The position numbers and the translations under genes are program-made. This document shows, one piece after another, positions 22,366-32,238 of a DNA stretch of 64,000 nt. The first letter of the stretch is position 1; each line of letters starts with the position of its first letter. Below the pieces are notes generated by a model. The model was not told the origin of the DNA, ran no database searches, and worked only from the letters and a program-made list of their open reading frames with translations. Source of the stretch: Macrosoma leucophasiata (Eukaryota; Arthropoda; Insecta; Lepidoptera; Hedylidae); the NCBI GenBank assembly GCA_036365455.1, contig JAWQUS010000009.1, positions 6,044,001-6,108,000 on the forward strand, in the 5' to 3' direction.

Positions 22366-22462
22366 GACGAAAATGGGTCACAATCAACGCCCGGGTCGCG
22401 TCACCACCGTACAGTAAACTGTAAATATATCAATACGACATTTCGGTTCGCCCTTGAATATT
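22366..22462. repeat. dispersed repeat, copy 2 of 2
   Basis: This is the partner of 19944-20050, with the shared blocks in the same order and orientation. It lies just beyond the CTAG end of a Helitron-like element. Confidence 0.7.
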
Positions 22463-23259
22463 AAACACGCTTATTTCATTCACTTCGCAGAATACGAAAT
22501 CGTTGTTGCCGGGGAAGGTAATGAAATTTGGGAACTGGGGAGACAAAATATGTTGGGACCTCTTTGTTTTATAGCTCTTGGACCGAATAGTTGACGCATA
22601 TAAAAACAATTTCACGACTGTATTTTTGATAACAGAATTAAGAACCACTTTTGTGCCGAAAGTAATGTTTTACTCGGCTTAGGGCGTAGTGGGAGAAAAC
22701 ACATAAGACATATGCGATTGGGGGCGGTGCACCACGCGGGTCGTGCTAGTGCCGGGGATGGAAGCGGGCGCGCCGCGGAACATGGTATTGTATGTGATTA
22801 TTCATTGCGCCGATGGCCAACATGTTCTCACCGTCGGGATCGTTTAAGGCTAGTTAGAGGTACCTAGTGGTATTTATTAGTAGTAGGAAGTGACAAAGAT
22901 AGGGCACGTAGGTACGATCGCAAACATCGCATCGCATCGTCTATCTCAATTTAACTATAAAATTCATAAAGTCGGTCAAATATTTACTCCCACGTAATTT
23001 CCAAGAACTTGCGCTCCAGAACAATCAAATTTGATCGAGTCATTACAGATTAACGTTAAAATGTCCAACTGTTCAACTTTAGCAGTTGGGTGACGGTGAT
23101 AATAAAACTGAGAGTGGTTCTACGCAACGACTTGTAGGACTAGTGACGCAAATATCTAGGTATAACATCAATGTATCGAAACATTTTTTTTTTCAAATGC
23201 CAGTCTGTAGGACAACTGTGTAATTCAGTTTTTACTAATTTTATTGGCACGAGTACATT
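22463..23259. other. unannotated sequence with a GC-rich patch
   Basis: At 22670-22840 the composition becomes GC-rich with many CG dinucleotides, for example GGGGGCGGTGCACCACG and GCGGGCGCGCCGCGG. No exon or repeat could be assigned to it. Confidence 0.45.
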
Positions 23260-23430
23260 TTTATGTCATGAAGTAACAAAAGCATACAGTTTATATCGAT
23301 GTTAAGTAAATAAGGTCGTAAGTTGTTACGTCTTTGTGCCAGACATAACAGGGTCGTACATTACCATCGGAACACGATAGTGTTGAAAACTACCATTTGG
23401 CGGCAAGTAGATTAGGTAATGCGGTGATAT
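23260..23430 (-). mobile_element. GAGCTC-hairpin SINE, partial
   Basis: The minus-strand copy runs from ATGAAGTAACAAAAGCATAC to TTAGGTAATGCGGTG. Its central tract is deleted and the 5' hairpin is missing. Confidence 0.7.
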
Positions 23431-24631
23431 TATAAAAAATGTGGGTGATTTTACGAGAATTTTCTTAGCAGATTCGCGATGAAAAGATCGGTACTTTACT
23501 ACACAGTGATAGTTCAATTCATGAGTGAAAACATCGGTTAGAATTGTATCGATGATTTGATATAATATCAATATTTTTCTGGTAAAAAATTGATGTTTTC
23601 AGAAATCGATTGTCGATGTATCGTTTACATCCCTATGTAGGAGCCGTTCCATTCATTCGCTCACCCGTTCATTCATTGCACCCATTCACACGGAATAATG
23701 ATCGAACAGGGGACTGACGATTGCTTTCTTTGCTCCAGCTTTGTTTTTTTCAACACGTACTCTTTTGTTACAATTTGCGGTTATGTGGCGATAGATTCAG
23801 TAAATTTTTCCAAGCAATTTTCTCTGCTCATTTCTGCTCTTTGTGATGTTTTGTTTACTTTTTTTTATATTTACGTTATATTCAAATTGTGTAGAATGTG
23901 TAACACATTTCCTACATTACCTATGCTTTGAGACACAATTACTAATTAGATATATTGTAAACATCTTGTTCATTGTATGACTCTTATTAATTTTATCATC
24001 CAGGAGACATTTATCATCAGTATTTCCAAATGCTCGTATGTTGAAAGAAATACCTGTTCACTTTAAATCCAATTAAAGTGCATCTGTAGTGATTCAGTTC
24101 CGAACAGCTGTGTGTGAATAATAACATGTTTTCTCTCAGATTCAAGTTACGGAATAAATCTTCAAAATCCTGTTACACTGGCAATCTAATCTATAAAATA
24201 ACCGTGAAATGAGCGTAAAATTCGCTAAACAACACTGAAGCGAGGTAAAATTAAAACCTGCCTTGCAGTTGCGCTCGGAACGATCCGGGTATTATCGTTC
24301 CTGTAACGTGAATCCCCTTCCGTATTCCACGTAATTTATGCTTCCATATATTAGACCCGGCTAAGCTGTAATTCTTATAGAATTAAAGGAAATAGATTGA
24401 AATTTCAATATTCCACACTACACTACAGCAGTTTCAATAGTAAAGTTTTTGATATTAGCTGTCTATAAAATTTGTGGCGGGTCTCAAGGATCACTGCTCC
24501 AAATTTTCAATCAAGAGGAAATTACATGCTTAAAAAAGTCCAATGTTCGGGTGACTCCAGTTTGTCATCTTATCCTTTGGATTGCAGATGACGTTTATGA
24601 CACTTCATGATTATTATTGAAAAAATAAATT
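23431..24631. other. unannotated sequence, probable intron
   Basis: No element was recognised. The 77-codon open frame at 23698-23931 is hydrophobic but has no start context or homology that I can name. Confidence 0.4.
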
Positions 24632-24947
24632 GGCCTGCTACCACTAGTTGTAGTCCTACGCTGGGTTCCTGGGTCCGATTCCCGGGTCGGGGGTTATTAG
24701 AGATAACAGTGGAAAACCCTTTGTTTCTATTTGTTGGTTCTATTGGGATATATATATTTTCTGGAAGTTTCCCAGTAGGTACCTCGAAGTTTGGTAATGT
24801 GTCCGGAGATGTCAATAGGCTCGCCACCTGTTACATGGATCAAAACGTAACCGGCGAATCGTGGGTGTTTGCATGTATGATTGAATGCATGCATTTACCT
24901 CTGCCTACCCCTTTGGGGATTACAGGCGTGAAGTTGTGAAGTTACGT
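24632..24947 (+). mobile_element. tRNA-derived SINE with rearranged head
   Basis: The body matches the copy at 20972 from GGGTCCGATTCCCGGG onward. The tRNA head is shortened and altered (CTACCACTAGTTGTAGTCC), so its A-box is probably lost. It ends immediately upstream of LINE A. Confidence 0.82.
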
Positions 24948-25304
24948 TACGTTAAATGAAACGTTTACGCTCACGGCCTTTTTTAACCAAATTCAAGAAA
25001 ATAAGGATTATATATTGACATTAAATGAATATTTGCCCTTGACACCTCGACCAACTAGTAATAAGAAATCCAAGAGCCGCAAGACTAGTTTCTCTACGCC
25101 GACGAAGTTTGATATACCGAAATCACTCAGTACAGTACCGACAGTCTACAAAAAGTGACTCAGACAAGATAATTGACTCACCCAGTAAAGATCAAGAGCA
25201 ATGTAGTCCTCCTTTAAATGAAAAAATAGCGAAAGTATTCTAAATAATTCATCGCAATCCACGGATAAAAAAGTCTGCACAAAAAGCAAAATAAATAAAA
25301 AAAA

Positions 25305-25929
25305 AATCATTATAATTGCAGATGACCAAGGACAGCACCTGCACCAATTTTTGCAGGTCTTAATCGGAGAACGATTTTAGGTCACCTGTTTTTGGAAACC
25401 GGGGGCTTCTCTGAAAGATGTTTTAGCGACTGAGCGCAACGCAATAACATCTTTGACTAAGTATGACTATGTAATTGTATTGGGCGGCATAAATGACAGA
25501 TCTCCCTGTATTTTTGGAATAACTTTAAGTCATTTTTTGTGTTCAACAAGAAACACACAGGTACTTCTATGTGAAATCCCCTTAAATAGGGTTTTAAGAG
25601 AGGAAAAACTCAATTACGAGTTAAAAATGCTTTGCTCTAAATTTATGCATGCAACCTATATAGACATGGGCTTCTCCGAGTTCTCTCTACATTTACCCTA
25701 TCGCAGGAACGTAGCTCGACATATGTGTCAATTGATACATAGAGAGATATTAAAAAATTGGTACAAATCTAAATACATACAGTACTGTTCTGTATTAGAG
25801 CGTAAAATCACCACACTTGATAAGGCAATCCAGACAGACGATTTAATAATAAACGAGACACCAGACCTAACCGAGACTAGTACGAATACATTACCAACCC
25901 CACCTCAGAATATTTTTTTTCGTTCATAA
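25305..25929 (+). pseudogene. LINE A ORF1, SGNH-esterase-like, broken
   Basis: An upstream piece reads IIIIADDQGQHLHQF at the position of the first SGNH block. A frameshift near 25378 separates it from the open stretch 25453-25929. That stretch contains YDYVIVLGGINDR, matching the third block (GxND), and SEFSLHLPYRRNVARHM near the end, where the catalytic histidine block is expected. The C-terminus is Thr-rich (TETSTNTLPTPP) and lacks visible zinc knuckles. In CR1-type elements such an ORF1 binds the RNA or membranes; its exact role is unsettled. The ORF ends only a few bases before ORF2 begins at 25934. Confidence 0.72.
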
Positions 25930-25933
25930 GTAC

Positions 25934-28756
25934 ATGAATATATTACATCAAAATATCAACGGTCTAATTAATAAAACTGATTTACTCTGTGTGAATCTAG
26001 GCGTTCTTTCAGATCAAAATATTGACATCGATGTAATCTGTATCACGGAACATAATATGATCCAACAAGATATATCTTTACTTATCATACCTTCATTCAT
26101 ATTAGCTTCTTGCACAAGGAAAACCAGGCATGGTGGGTCTTGCATACTTGTACAAAGTAAGCATAGATATAAATTTAATCTATTGATGGGTTCAAGCACT
26201 ACCAGATACAAAACATTCTTGAATGTAGTGCTATTGAGTTAGTAGACTACGATATATTTGTAATTTGTATATACAGGCCACCGAGTAATAATACTAGCGA
26301 TATTGACATATTTCTCTCCAAATTTAATGACATCCTAAATAAATACTGCCCCAAAAATAAAAAAAAATGTAATTTGCGGCGACATTAACATTGATATTCT
26401 CAAAAATAACAAAACATCCAAAACTTATAAATACCTATTGTCGGAGTATAACTTGAAGATCGCATTAGATTCTCCAACACGCTTATGCAGCCAAACTTGT
26501 ATAGACCATATAATACATAATATGTGAGGGTTTAATGGAAAAATATTTGATTTAGCCCTTTCAGATCATACTGCACAACTATTGGCATGCCCCGTTAAAA
26601 CAATCTATAGTCTCAATCACTGGACTATTGAGAGTAGAGACTATAGTGACGACAATTTAAAGAAATTTAATAATTATCTTATGTCACTTAAATTTAATGA
26701 AATATACAGTGACGATAACCCAGAAACTGCATTTAATAATTTCCATAATAAAAGGGTGTTCTCAAAGGAAACGCCAATTACTCTGGATATACAGAAAGTC
26801 GAAATAAGTCACTGATAAATCGGCATTTAAAAAATTCTCAAAAAAACTGAACAAAATTATTAATCTTACAAAAAGATCACAAAATGACTATTATATTAAA
26901 AACAGCAAAAATAAATCAAAAGCTACTTGGAATTATTAATAATTATTATTAATAAGAGTAAAGTAATCGTACCAAAGGATCATATCACTCAAATAAATGT
27001 TAATGGACAGCGTGTTACAGACCCCACTGAAATAGCGGAACACTTTAATAATTTTTATATGGAACAAATTAGCACACTTATCTCAAATAACAAATTGACA
27101 TTAAATACTAAATTGACATCAAACAATAACTTGACATTACACACAAGAATTACTTCTAATAATAACCTGACATCTCAAAACAATTTACTGATAAATAATA
27201 AATTAAAATGCATTAATAATAATTCAAATTCAATATTCATAAATCCAACGACCTCACATGATGTTAATAGAATAATTTGATCACTTAAAAATACCACCAG
27301 TACTGGAAATGATGGCATAGCAATAGGTGTTTTGAAATTTGTTAGTTTAGTTATATCGCCAGTACTTTCTCATATATTTAACTTCTGTATATTGAATGGT
27401 ATTTTTCCCACAAAACTAAAGACAACAATCATAAAACCCCTTATTAAAAAACAAGACCGCGAAAATATGTCTTACTATAGACCAATAGCTCTTGTATCGG
27501 TATTATCAAAGGTATTGGAAAAGATCATCCATGAAAATCTGTCCAATTTTATGTAGAAGTTTAACATTATTAGTGAAGCACAAGTAGGATTCAGGAAAAA
27601 TATGAACATAAATAAAGCAATTTTTAAGTTTATGAGTGAAGTTATGACCAATATAGAAAATAAAACACCAGTGTGTGCATTATTCATGGATTTGACAAAA
27701 GCTTTTGACTGCGTTGGTCATGAAATCCTGAAAAATAAACTTGATAGTTACGGTATACGAGGCACTGCACTGAACCTTATCATGTCATATCTGAGTAATA
27801 GAGAACAAGCAACATCAATAACTACTTTATGTCGTAAAGAAAAAAAAGAACTAAATTCTTTATCAGAGTTCAGACAAATTGAATACGGCATTCCTCAAGG
27901 CAGTGTTTTAGGGCCTTTCTTATTCTTAGTAGCAATAAATGACTTTCCAAAAATTGATCCATTTCCCATGATTTTGTTTGCGGACGATAGTACTGTCATA
28001 TTTTCAGAAAGAAATCATGCTAGTTTACAAAATACTATTAATAATACACTTTAATCTAGACAAAACAAACATTGTTGCTTTCAGAAATCGAACAACTCCT
28101 GAAAGACTTCATATAAAATATCTGGACACAAACATAAATCAAACTGACACAGCTAAATTTCTTGGATTACATGTGGACTGTAATTTAAACTGGAAAACAC
28201 ATATTGACGAATTATGCTTAAAATTGAACAGAAAGTCGTATGCATTGTACATGCTCTCTAAAACAGTACAAACATCTACAGTAGTCACAGCTTACCATGC
28301 CTATGTAGAATCCATTCTGCGATATGGAATAATGTTTTGGGGAAACTCAACACTTTGGGAAAATGTATTTAAAGCCCAAAAGCAATGTATCAGGGCAATT
28401 AAAAGGCTCAGAAGGTCAGAGAGCTGTAAACCGTATTTCAAAAATCTGAACTTATTGACTCTCCCTAGTCTTTATATATACGAAGTTGCAGTCTTCGTAA
28501 AAACAAACATGCATCTTTTTAATAATTTTACTAGCCAACGTAATCGTCATAAAATTAAAATTGTGTCAAACAAGACGGCATTAGTTAATAAAAGTATAAT
28601 CTGTATGACATCTAAGGTCTATAATAAATTACCAGTGGTTATCTGAGGCATTAATAATATTCAGGACTTCAAACATAAATTACGTAAAATATTAGTAGAA
28701 AAGGTGTACTACAGTTTAAAAGAATACTTTGAAGACAAAAATTTGACTATAACATA
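25934..28756 (+). pseudogene. LINE A ORF2: endonuclease-reverse transcriptase, broken
   Basis: The protein would nick the target and copy the RNA. The endonuclease begins at 25934 with MNILHQNINGL and CITEHN; after frameshifts, a YRPPSNN-like phrase, CGDINIDILK and LSDHTAQL follow. The RT carries YYRPIALVSVLSKVLEKII, a TAG at 27554, AQVGFRKN, FMDLTKAFDCVGH, GIPQGSVLGPFLF and the catalytic FADDS box in place of the usual YADD. A deletion and frameshift near 28045 precede FLGLHVDCNLNWKTHI and the C-terminal domain, which runs through a TGA near 28644 to 28756. Between endonuclease and RT, residues at 27060-27190 form a degenerate tandem repeat. Confidence 0.88.
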
Positions 28757-29372
28757 AACAATTACTTATTATTATTATTTTTTTTAATTTGTATTATAGG
28801 TTACTTAAATAATAATATAGGTTCAATTGAATTTTGTTTGACATTAGATCAATTGGACTTGACATTTTATTTTTTTATTTAATTTATGTATTGACAAATG
28901 ATTGAATATTTTAATGTAATTCACAGTAATTAAATGACTAAGATAAGATATAGTAATGATAAGTACTTGTAACATTTGCATGCCTATATTAAGGTGGACT
29001 TTGGAGGAACTCATTATGTATTACTGTAACATCTTCATTATGTACCCATATTCGCAAATAAATAAATTGAATTGAATTGAATTGAAAGGATAGTATGCTG
29101 GGGACGTTGAACGGTGGAGACGGACTGGACGTGGCACTTTGGGCTTAATTTCTTATTGTGCTTTACATATAAATAATAAAAATGGGGTCATTCATGTAAG
29201 ATTAGAAAGGTGGTGCGATATGTATTGCAACCTAGTTCTTAATAATTATTATGTTTTTTTTATTTTATGTGTATTAGATTGTAACCTGTTTTGTATAATG
29301 TGTTTCATAAATATGTGCAATAAGAAAATAAGGAGGTTCTCAATTCCAAACCAATCGTGGGCGCCGCGTGTG

Positions 29373-29373
<1 letters not shown>

Positions 29374-29462
<89 letters not shown>
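29374..29462. repeat. (CA)n microsatellite
   Basis: An uninterrupted CA dinucleotide run of about 89 bp. Apparent open frames through it are artefacts of the repeat. Confidence 0.98.
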
Positions 29463-29465
<3 letters not shown>

Positions 29466-29789
29466 GTCATCTGTCCTCTACTAATTAATAGGTAATTAAA
29501 ACTTTACTAATTTTTAATGTGATTTGCTAAGTGTTAATTGTCTTTAGGCAAATGTTAATTTGGGTATTCAAATTTTTGAAAAAATGGCATTGTCTTACAT
29601 AAAGCTTTTCTTTAATGATATATAATGTTTTTAATAAATAATAATTTTTACAATCAGTTGACAGGGTGAGTATGTTTATCACCCTTTTCTGATGGAACAG
29701 TTCCAGGCCCAGGGAATTTCTTGAGACGATCTGAATATCACATGTTTTTATACTAAATCTTAATGTCGTGTTCTGGGACTGAGATCTGT

Positions 29790-29930
29790 CTTTTAATACA
29801 GCCCCTAGTGTCGAAGCTCGAAGGCGTAGGTACCCCCGCATTACCTAATCTATCAGCCGCCAAAGGGTAAGCAGTAGCGCTATCGTGTTCCGTTTAGATA
29901 CAGTCGTAATAATTTTATCTCCTCTAGTTA
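29790..29930 (+). mobile_element. GAGCTC-hairpin SINE, 5' half, diverged
   Basis: GTGTCGAAGCTCGAAGGCGT is followed by CCCGCATTACCTAATC and GCGCTATCGTGTTCCG. The hairpin is degraded and the 3' half is absent. Confidence 0.68.
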
Positions 29931-30612
29931 TAAAACATGTAGTAACGTAGGTACTTCTAAAGTAGGTACCTTTGCATAAGTCCTATAACTTTTTGTTTAA
30001 CCTTGTAGGTATTACGTATAATGTCTTTGAATTAGGCTACTAGAAAAAAAAAAGGCACACAGAGAGTGGTCGTAACGAATAAGACTCGTAACATTTTTCA
30101 CGTAGAGTTGTAGAGAAGCGGCGTCCCCGTATTCATAAACTCTCCTCTCCCCTCTTGGATCCTGTGTCATACAGACGTGTGTTTGAGCGCAAATAAAGTT
30201 TATTTCTAATTTTAAATTAAATTAGAGCAAATTTAATACCAACGACATAATAGGAGCACATCAGTTGCGAGGAGGTTTATCATAACAGTGACGTAATCTG
30301 GACGCATCATCCGTACGGCCGTGCAACAAATCGTCATCGATCGTGGAAGTTGATCATACACAACGGACTGTGTGAGTGCAACATAAAAGGTCAGCTAACC
30401 TCTAATGAGTGAAAGAGTTGAAGAGTCGTACCAGTAACCAATCAGTATAAGTGAGGTCCTGTTAAACTGGACGGATAGAAGTTTTGTGTGAAATCGTCGA
30501 TCGGTGACCAGAATTCAAGACCCCTGTATACGACTGCAAAAAAGTAAGCATTTCATTGCGAATATCATAGTACTCCCTACAGTTTATTGTGTCCTGGTAC
30601 CCAATTATCATA

Positions 30613-31548
30613 ATGTCGCTAAGGAGATCCCCCCCCGCCACCGCCCGCGCCCCTGCTAAGCAAGACACACCAAAGATCGCAGCGAATTTACAAGTTTCTA
30701 CTGGCGCTGACTTGGCTGACTCGGATACCGCCTCAGACCGCGGTAATGACTCTGGAAGACTTAATACGACGCGCACTACTAAACGAAAACGCGAAAACGA
30801 AGACCTTGCCGAAATTAGGATAGAAATGAGGTCGCTTTTTACCTCTTTATCAGGCGTAATTGAACAGCGCTGTAATGAAATTAAAAACCAACACACTGAG
30901 ACTCAAAACAGTTTGCAGTACATGTCTGACCAATGCGACCAACTAATGCTAAGAATAAAGAAAATGGAAGAGGAAAAGATCAAGGACAAAAAAACCATCG
31001 CTATCTTAGAAGATAAACTTGAAACAATGGAGCGAAAACATAGATCTACTGGTCTGGAAATACGAAATGTCCCGAAGATATGCAGTAATATGAATTCCTC
31101 GGAAACAAAATCAGATCTTTGCAAGATGGTGGTCACTCTGGCAAGCTCAGTGCAGGTTAAATTGCAGGATAGTGATATAAAAGACATTTATAGAATTCAA
31201 AATAGTAAAGACAACATAAAACCTATTATTATTGAACTGGGAACTGTATTAAAAAAAGAAGATTTACTACAAGCTACAAGAAAATTCAATAAAACCCAAT
31301 CGAAAGATGGTAAATTAAACTCTGAGCACTTGGGTATCGAAGGTCCGAGACGGCCTGTATACATTTCTGAATCCCTTACTTACAAAACACAGAAACTGTT
31401 TTACCAGGCACGTATGTTTGCCAAGGACCACGGCTACCAATACTGCTGGACATCAAAGGGGCTAATTTACCTTCGACAAACGGAGAACCAACCTCTTATT
31501 CGAATTAGTAGTGAAGAAGAGCTCCTGAAATTAAAGAAAAAAGAGTGA
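30613..31548 (+). CDS. LINE B ORF1 protein, coiled coil plus FP-like C-terminus
   Basis: This is a 311-residue protein that would coat the element RNA. The ATG at 30613 (MSLRRSPPATARAPAKQD) is preferred to the upstream GTG. Residues 1-70 are disordered, rich in Pro, Ser and Asp, with a basic cluster TTKRKREN near residue 60. About 70-155 form a coiled coil with heptad-spaced hydrophobics (RIKKMEEEKIKDKKTIAILE). The C-terminal half contains LEIRNVP, DIKDIYRI and IYISESLTYKTQKLF, then KDHGYQYCWTSKGLIYLRQ. This arrangement resembles the C-terminal domain shared by LINE ORF1 proteins and the baculovirus FP (25K) family. The stop is TGA followed by CTA, a known leaky context. Confidence 0.85.
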   Translation: MSLRRSPPATARAPAKQDTPKIAANLQVSTGADLADSDTASDRGNDSGRLNTTRTTKRKRENEDLAEIRIEMRSLFTSLSGVIEQRCNEIKNQHTETQNSLQYMSDQCDQLMLRIKKMEEEKIKDKKTIAILEDKLETMERKHRSTGLEIRNVPKICSNMNSSETKSDLCKMVVTLASSVQVKLQDSDIKDIYRIQNSKDNIKPIIIELGTVLKKEDLLQATRKFNKTQSKDGKLNSEHLGIEGPRRPVYISESLTYKTQKLFYQARMFAKDHGYQYCWTSKGLIYLRQTENQPLIRISSEEELLKLKKKE

Positions 31549-32238
31549 CTATTAAATTGTGAAAATTACTTAACTCATGTGCACGTCAAGCAATGTGTTA
31601 GTGTAAAATTTAGTAACTTGATAATAATTGTAAGTTACTTTTATATTATCATGTACCTAACTACACCAACACACAAATTAATACATCTATCTTATAAACA
31701 AACAAAACATCTACATAATTATTCATATTTTGACTTTGATATGGCCATACAGCATATTATTACATGTATTCTAAAAAAAGAAATAAATAACAGGCTATAC
31801 TTAAACTACACTGCGCATATCAAAAACCTCTTTGTAGTAATAACGCCTTACCTTTCCTCATATTTTAACCTTATACTTTATTATGTATACTCAAATACCG
31901 TAAATATCATGACTAAGCTGGTATATGAAACTATGTTTAAACAAACTAAAGGCCAAAATACAATTTTAATTACACCCAATTCTAATATGAATGTGTGCTA
32001 CCATACTTTATGTTTGTGTTATATTGCTCAGTTTCTAGAACGATACAACTTTAAAGGTATTTTAACCACAAATATTGTTTACACATATTTGATATACACC
32101 TTGCTCTTTTGTGTTCCTACAGGCACATACATATACAATCAGCAAAAATCAAGACGTATACACACTCTTAAATGGAATTCCTCAGAATACATTTACATAG
32201 ACATTTATTTAAATTTTCTACGGAACTCTCTAATATAA
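31549..32238 (+). CDS. LINE B middle open frame, in phase after ORF1 stop
   Basis: I do not recognise this protein. Directly after the ORF1 TGA the same frame stays open for 229 codons and closes with TAA at 32236. It overlaps the first 67 bases of ORF2. There is no ATG near its start; the first in-frame ATG follows about 35 codons in, so it would most simply be made by reading through TGA-CTA. The predicted peptide has three hydrophobic stretches: LIIIVSYFYIIMYL, a second around FVVITPYLSSYFNLILYYVY, and IVYTYLIYTLLFCV near the C-terminus. It is rich in Tyr, Ile, Asn and Thr, and ends with basic KSRRIH followed by KWNSSEYIYIDIYLN. In sequence this AT-rich, a chance frame this long is very unlikely. 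It may instead be a relic of an older ORF1 or ORF2 extension. Confidence 0.5.
   Translation, partial: LLNCENYLTHVHVKQCVSVKFSNLIIIVSYFYIIMYLTTPTHKLIHLSYKQTKHLHNYSYFDFDMAIQHIITCILKKEINNRLYLNYTAHIKNLFVVITPYLSSYFNLILYYVYSNTVNIMTKLVYETMFKQTKGQNTILITPNSNMNVCYHTLCLCYIAQFLERYNFKGILTTNIVYTYLIYTLLFCVPTGTYIYNQQKSRRIHTLKWNSSEYIYIDIYLNFLRNSLI

Larger units (their letters stand above)
24990..29085 (+). mobile_element. LINE A: decayed CR1-like retrotransposon
   Basis: This is a two-ORF non-LTR element: an ORF1 with an esterase-like domain, an ORF2 with endonuclease and reverse transcriptase, then a 330-bp 3' UTR. It ends in a short tandem tail of ATTGA units at about 29067-29085 instead of a plain A tail. 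An esterase in ORF1 and a microsatellite tail are both traits of the CR1 group. Both ORFs carry frameshifts and stops. The 5' boundary is approximate. Confidence 0.82.

Noticed and set aside
24570..24939. Open frames of 85 and 110 codons on both strands
   Set aside because: They are read through a tRNA-derived SINE; similar frames recur in other copies (48474, 50178).
29139..29495. 118-codon open frame ending in a Thr-His run, and its minus-strand Cys-Val partner
   Set aside because: Both are read through the CA microsatellite and have no other motif.
30462..30896. 144-codon minus-strand open frame
   Set aside because: Antisense shadow of LINE B ORF1 and its 5' UTR.
30903..31187. 94-codon minus-strand hydrophobic open frame
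   Set aside because: Antisense of the coiled-coil region of LINE B ORF1.
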